A DNA stretch of 7,275 nt from a bacterium (GTDB taxonomy: Bacteria > Pseudomonadota > Alphaproteobacteria > Rhizobiales > Xanthobacteraceae). Each line of letters opens with the position of its first letter. Positions within the stretch are counted from its first letter, which is position 1. The notes below the pieces were generated by a model. That model made no database searches and was not told the DNA's origin. It saw only the letters and a list, made by a program, of their open reading frames with translations. This document shows, one piece after another, positions 5,879-7,275 of this stretch. The stretch is taken from positions 1 to 7,275 of the forward strand of contig JAQSDT010000104.1 of assembly GCA_029946075.1 (NCBI GenBank), written 5' to 3'. The translations under genes and the position numbers were made by a program.

Positions 5879-5950
5879 TCAGCCGACAAGGAAACCACCA
5901 TCGAAAATCAGCGACTGGCCTCTTTCGTCGATCAGCGCTTCTTCGCTCAC
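5879..5950 (-). CDS. Possible 23-aa peptide coupled to the 99-aa gene
   Basis: A GTG-started frame overlaps the stop of the 99-aa gene by four bases (GTGA) and encodes MSEEALIDERGQSLIFDGGFLVG, ending in TGA. The composition is protein-like (acidic N-terminus, hydrophobic C-terminus) and not the Arg/Pro-rich output of a shadow frame. A GGA lies five bases upstream. The overlap style matches other junctions in this operon. It is too short to judge by homology, and no function is proposed. It ends about 28 bases before the promoter candidate at 5851-5822. Confidence 0.35.
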   Translation of the reverse strand: MSEEALIDERGQSLIFDGGFLVG

Positions 5951-6246
5951 AGGATTCCAAACCTTTTCTTCCGATCGGCGACCTGCGCCAGTTCCTTCAA
6001 CTCGGCTTGCGCCAGCTTTCCGTTGGCGACGACGGCTGCCAGGTGATCGCGTACCTTGCCAACGACGTTGATCGCAAGAAACAGTTTCTCGCGCCCCGGC
6101 ACGTCTTCGATCGTGGTACTCCGCCAGGCCGCGGTGTAACTATCTTCAAGCGCGCGAAAGGCTGCGGTCAACAGTTCGTTGTCGAGCAATTCCTGCGCGC
6201 GCAATGCCTGCGCTGCAGATCGATCCAGGCTGGTTTCCTCAGACAT
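5947..6246 (-). CDS. Small helical phage protein downstream of portal, function unknown
   Basis: A 99-aa protein starting MSEETSLDRSAAQALRAQELLDNELLTAAFRALEDSY, followed by WRSTTIEDVPGREKLFLAINVVGKVRDHLAAVVANGKLAQAELKEL. It is predicted almost wholly alpha-helical from its regular Ala/Leu/Glu composition, and ends with a basic patch DRKKRFGIL. Proteins of this type ('LL.NE....AF..LE..Y...WR.T...D..GRE.L......V..VR.HL....NGK') are frequent next to portal genes in phages with P22-like portals; I know no proven role. The start has AGGGG nine bases upstream and overlaps the portal stop by eight bases. By location between portal and capsid, an assembly helper is possible, but this is inference. 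No membrane or catalytic motif is visible. Confidence 0.82.
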   Translation of the reverse strand: MSEETSLDRSAAQALRAQELLDNELLTAAFRALEDSYTAAWRSTTIEDVPGREKLFLAINVVGKVRDHLAAVVANGKLAQAELKELAQVADRKKRFGIL

Positions 6247-7275
6247 CGGCCGATCCCCTCTCGTGATGCGCCTGCGTGTGCGGCGCCTCTTGCTGCTCGG
6301 CCGCCGCCCTGAGGTGTGCGTCGAGCACCTTCATCCTGGCATCGAGATCTGCCTTGATCCTGGCAAGTTCGATTTCCGCCTGCATCTTGACCTGCTGGTG
6401 AATGGCGTCGTTCTGAGCCCTCTGTTGCTCGGCCTGCGCCTTGTGGGCGGCTCCCATCTGATCCGCCTGCGCCCTCGCCTGGAGCGCCAGCAATTTTGGA
6501 TCCGGCGGCGGCGTTGGCGGCGCCGGCGGCGGATGCAGAAGCTGACCGGTCTGCGGGTTGATCGCGCCGGGGTCGTTGAAGAAGCGCCCCGGATTCTTGT
6601 GTCCCATGATCCGCGTCAATTCCGTCGCGGTGTTGTAGAGCTCGCGATCTCCGACCATGTTGACCTTGCCGCCGGCGATCAGTTCTCTTTGGATATTGGC
6701 GAGCGCCATCAGCTGCGCGAATTGTTGCGCCTTACCGCCGGTACCGAGTCCGACATTGATGGTCATGTCCTCCCGCGTCTTCCACGCGCGCGGGTCGATT
6801 GCGACCCACGCGTTGCGCAGCCGCACGGTCTGTTGCTGTTGGCCGTGTTTGCGGATCGTGCCGTGCAACAGCGCAAAGATATCGCGGATGCCTTCGGCCA
6901 TGATCCGTGCGATCAGCTTGATCCGCATCTGCGAGGCCGAGAACATCTGCGCTACCGCCGTCGCCGACTGGTTCTGCAGCACATTGGCGTCAATCCCCTG
7001 CGACTGCCGCGACAAACCGGTCCGCGTCTCGAGTTCGGCGTCGATATACTGCATCATCGGATAGATCGACGAGGTGATGTCAGGCACCACCTGCCAGTTC
7101 AGCCCGCCTGCCGTCTTGGTGCGCACTACCCCGCCCGGCCGCGACACCAGGAGATCGTCGAGCGTATTCGGACCGGCATTGGCCTCTGAGACTTCCACCC
7201 GCGGATTGTTGTGCAGATAGAGATTGTCGAGTGCGCCGCGCTTGAGAGCCGTCTTCTCCCGTTGCAGCGGCATCA
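6239..7275 (-). CDS. Portal protein, P22/SU10-like, C-terminal part (runs off right edge)
   Basis: The frame is open to the right edge, so the true start lies outside; the ATG at 7273-7271 is probably an internal Met. Residue numbers here count from that Met. Portals form the dodecameric DNA-entry ring at one capsid vertex. The key evidence is the segment IDAELETRTGLSRQSQGIDANVLQ (about 77-100, broken here across lines of motif) followed by SATAVAQMFSASQMRIKLIARIMAEGIRDIF near 103-133, typical of P22-like portals. After NPGRFFNDPGAINPQTGQ comes a Pro-rich linker (248-258) and an Ala/Gln/Lys-rich helical tail (260-330), consistent with a C-terminal helical barrel or crown. P22-like portals usually exceed 600 aa, so about half is missing. 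It overlaps the 99-aa gene by eight bases. Confidence 0.9.
   Translation of the reverse strand, partial: MPLQREKTALKRGALDNLYLHNNPRVEVSEANAGPNTLDDLLVSRPGGVVRTKTAGGLNWQVVPDITSSIYPMMQYIDAELETRTGLSRQSQGIDANVLQNQSATAVAQMFSASQMRIKLIARIMAEGIRDIFALLHGTIRKHGQQQQTVRLRNAWVAIDPRAWKTREDMTINVGLGTGGKAQQFAQLMALANIQRELIAGGKVNMVGDRELYNTATELTRIMGHKNPGRFFNDPGAINPQTGQLLHPPPAPPTPPPDPKLLALQARAQADQMGAAHKAQAEQQRAQNDAIHQQVKMQAEIELARIKADLDARMKVLDAHLRAAAEQQEAPHTQAHHERGSADV

Noticed and set aside
5162..6046. 294-aa plus-strand open frame spanning the intergenic region and part of the capsid gene
   Set aside because: It overlaps the capsid and 99-aa genes antisense, has no SD or promoter seen, and its composition is not protein-like. 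It is also the only long frame over the gap, so the gap was examined separately.
6179..7189. 336-aa plus-strand open frame opposite the portal gene
   Set aside because: It is antisense to a well-recognised portal frame, is extremely Arg/Leu-rich, and has no family features; it is a GC-driven shadow.

Overview
The window is a densely packed late (virion structure and assembly) segment of a tailed phage or prophage, read entirely from the minus strand, so gene order runs from position 7275 down to position 1. The host is most likely an alphaproteobacterium of the Rhizobiales type (Bradyrhizobium or Rhodopseudomonas-like). That is inferred from high G+C, codon use, and the resemblance of several protein N-termini to rhizobial prophage proteins as I remember them; no database was searched. 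A P22/SU10-type portal, an SU10-type capsid protein and an SU10-type adaptor, with no tail tube, sheath or tape-measure gene in between, suggest a podovirus-like particle. No integrase, repressor, terminase or att site lies here, so free phage and integrated prophage cannot be told apart.

Layout in transcription order: the C-terminal half of the portal protein (truncated by the right edge); a 99-aa helical protein; a possible 23-aa peptide overlapping its stop; about 400 nt without a convincing gene; the major capsid protein; a 101-nt gap with a 10-bp hairpin; two small beta-rich proteins of 120 and 103 aa; a conserved 110-aa phage protein; the head-tail adaptor; a 144-aa structural protein; a 451-aa tail-fibre-like protein; a 203-aa repeat protein; and the N-terminal 110 residues of another structural protein that runs off the left edge. 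Junctions are very tight (8, 4 and 1-nt overlaps, TGATG, ATGA and TAATG arrangements), so the block is probably one translationally coupled operon.

The parts that stand out are the intergenic stretch upstream of the capsid gene and the 203-aa protein. The intergenic stretch carries a near-consensus sigma-70 promoter (TTGACA, 18 nt, CATAAT) whose predicted start lies only about 15 nt before a hairpin followed by a short T-run, and then at least five more inverted repeats before the capsid ribosome-binding site. This could be a tiny RNA gene, an attenuated late promoter or a structured capsid leader. The 203-aa protein is built on an exact 20-residue period (six copies) and then changes to a tryptophan at every tenth residue (W150 to W200), a strictly periodic architecture expected of an elongated beta-structured fibre or tip.
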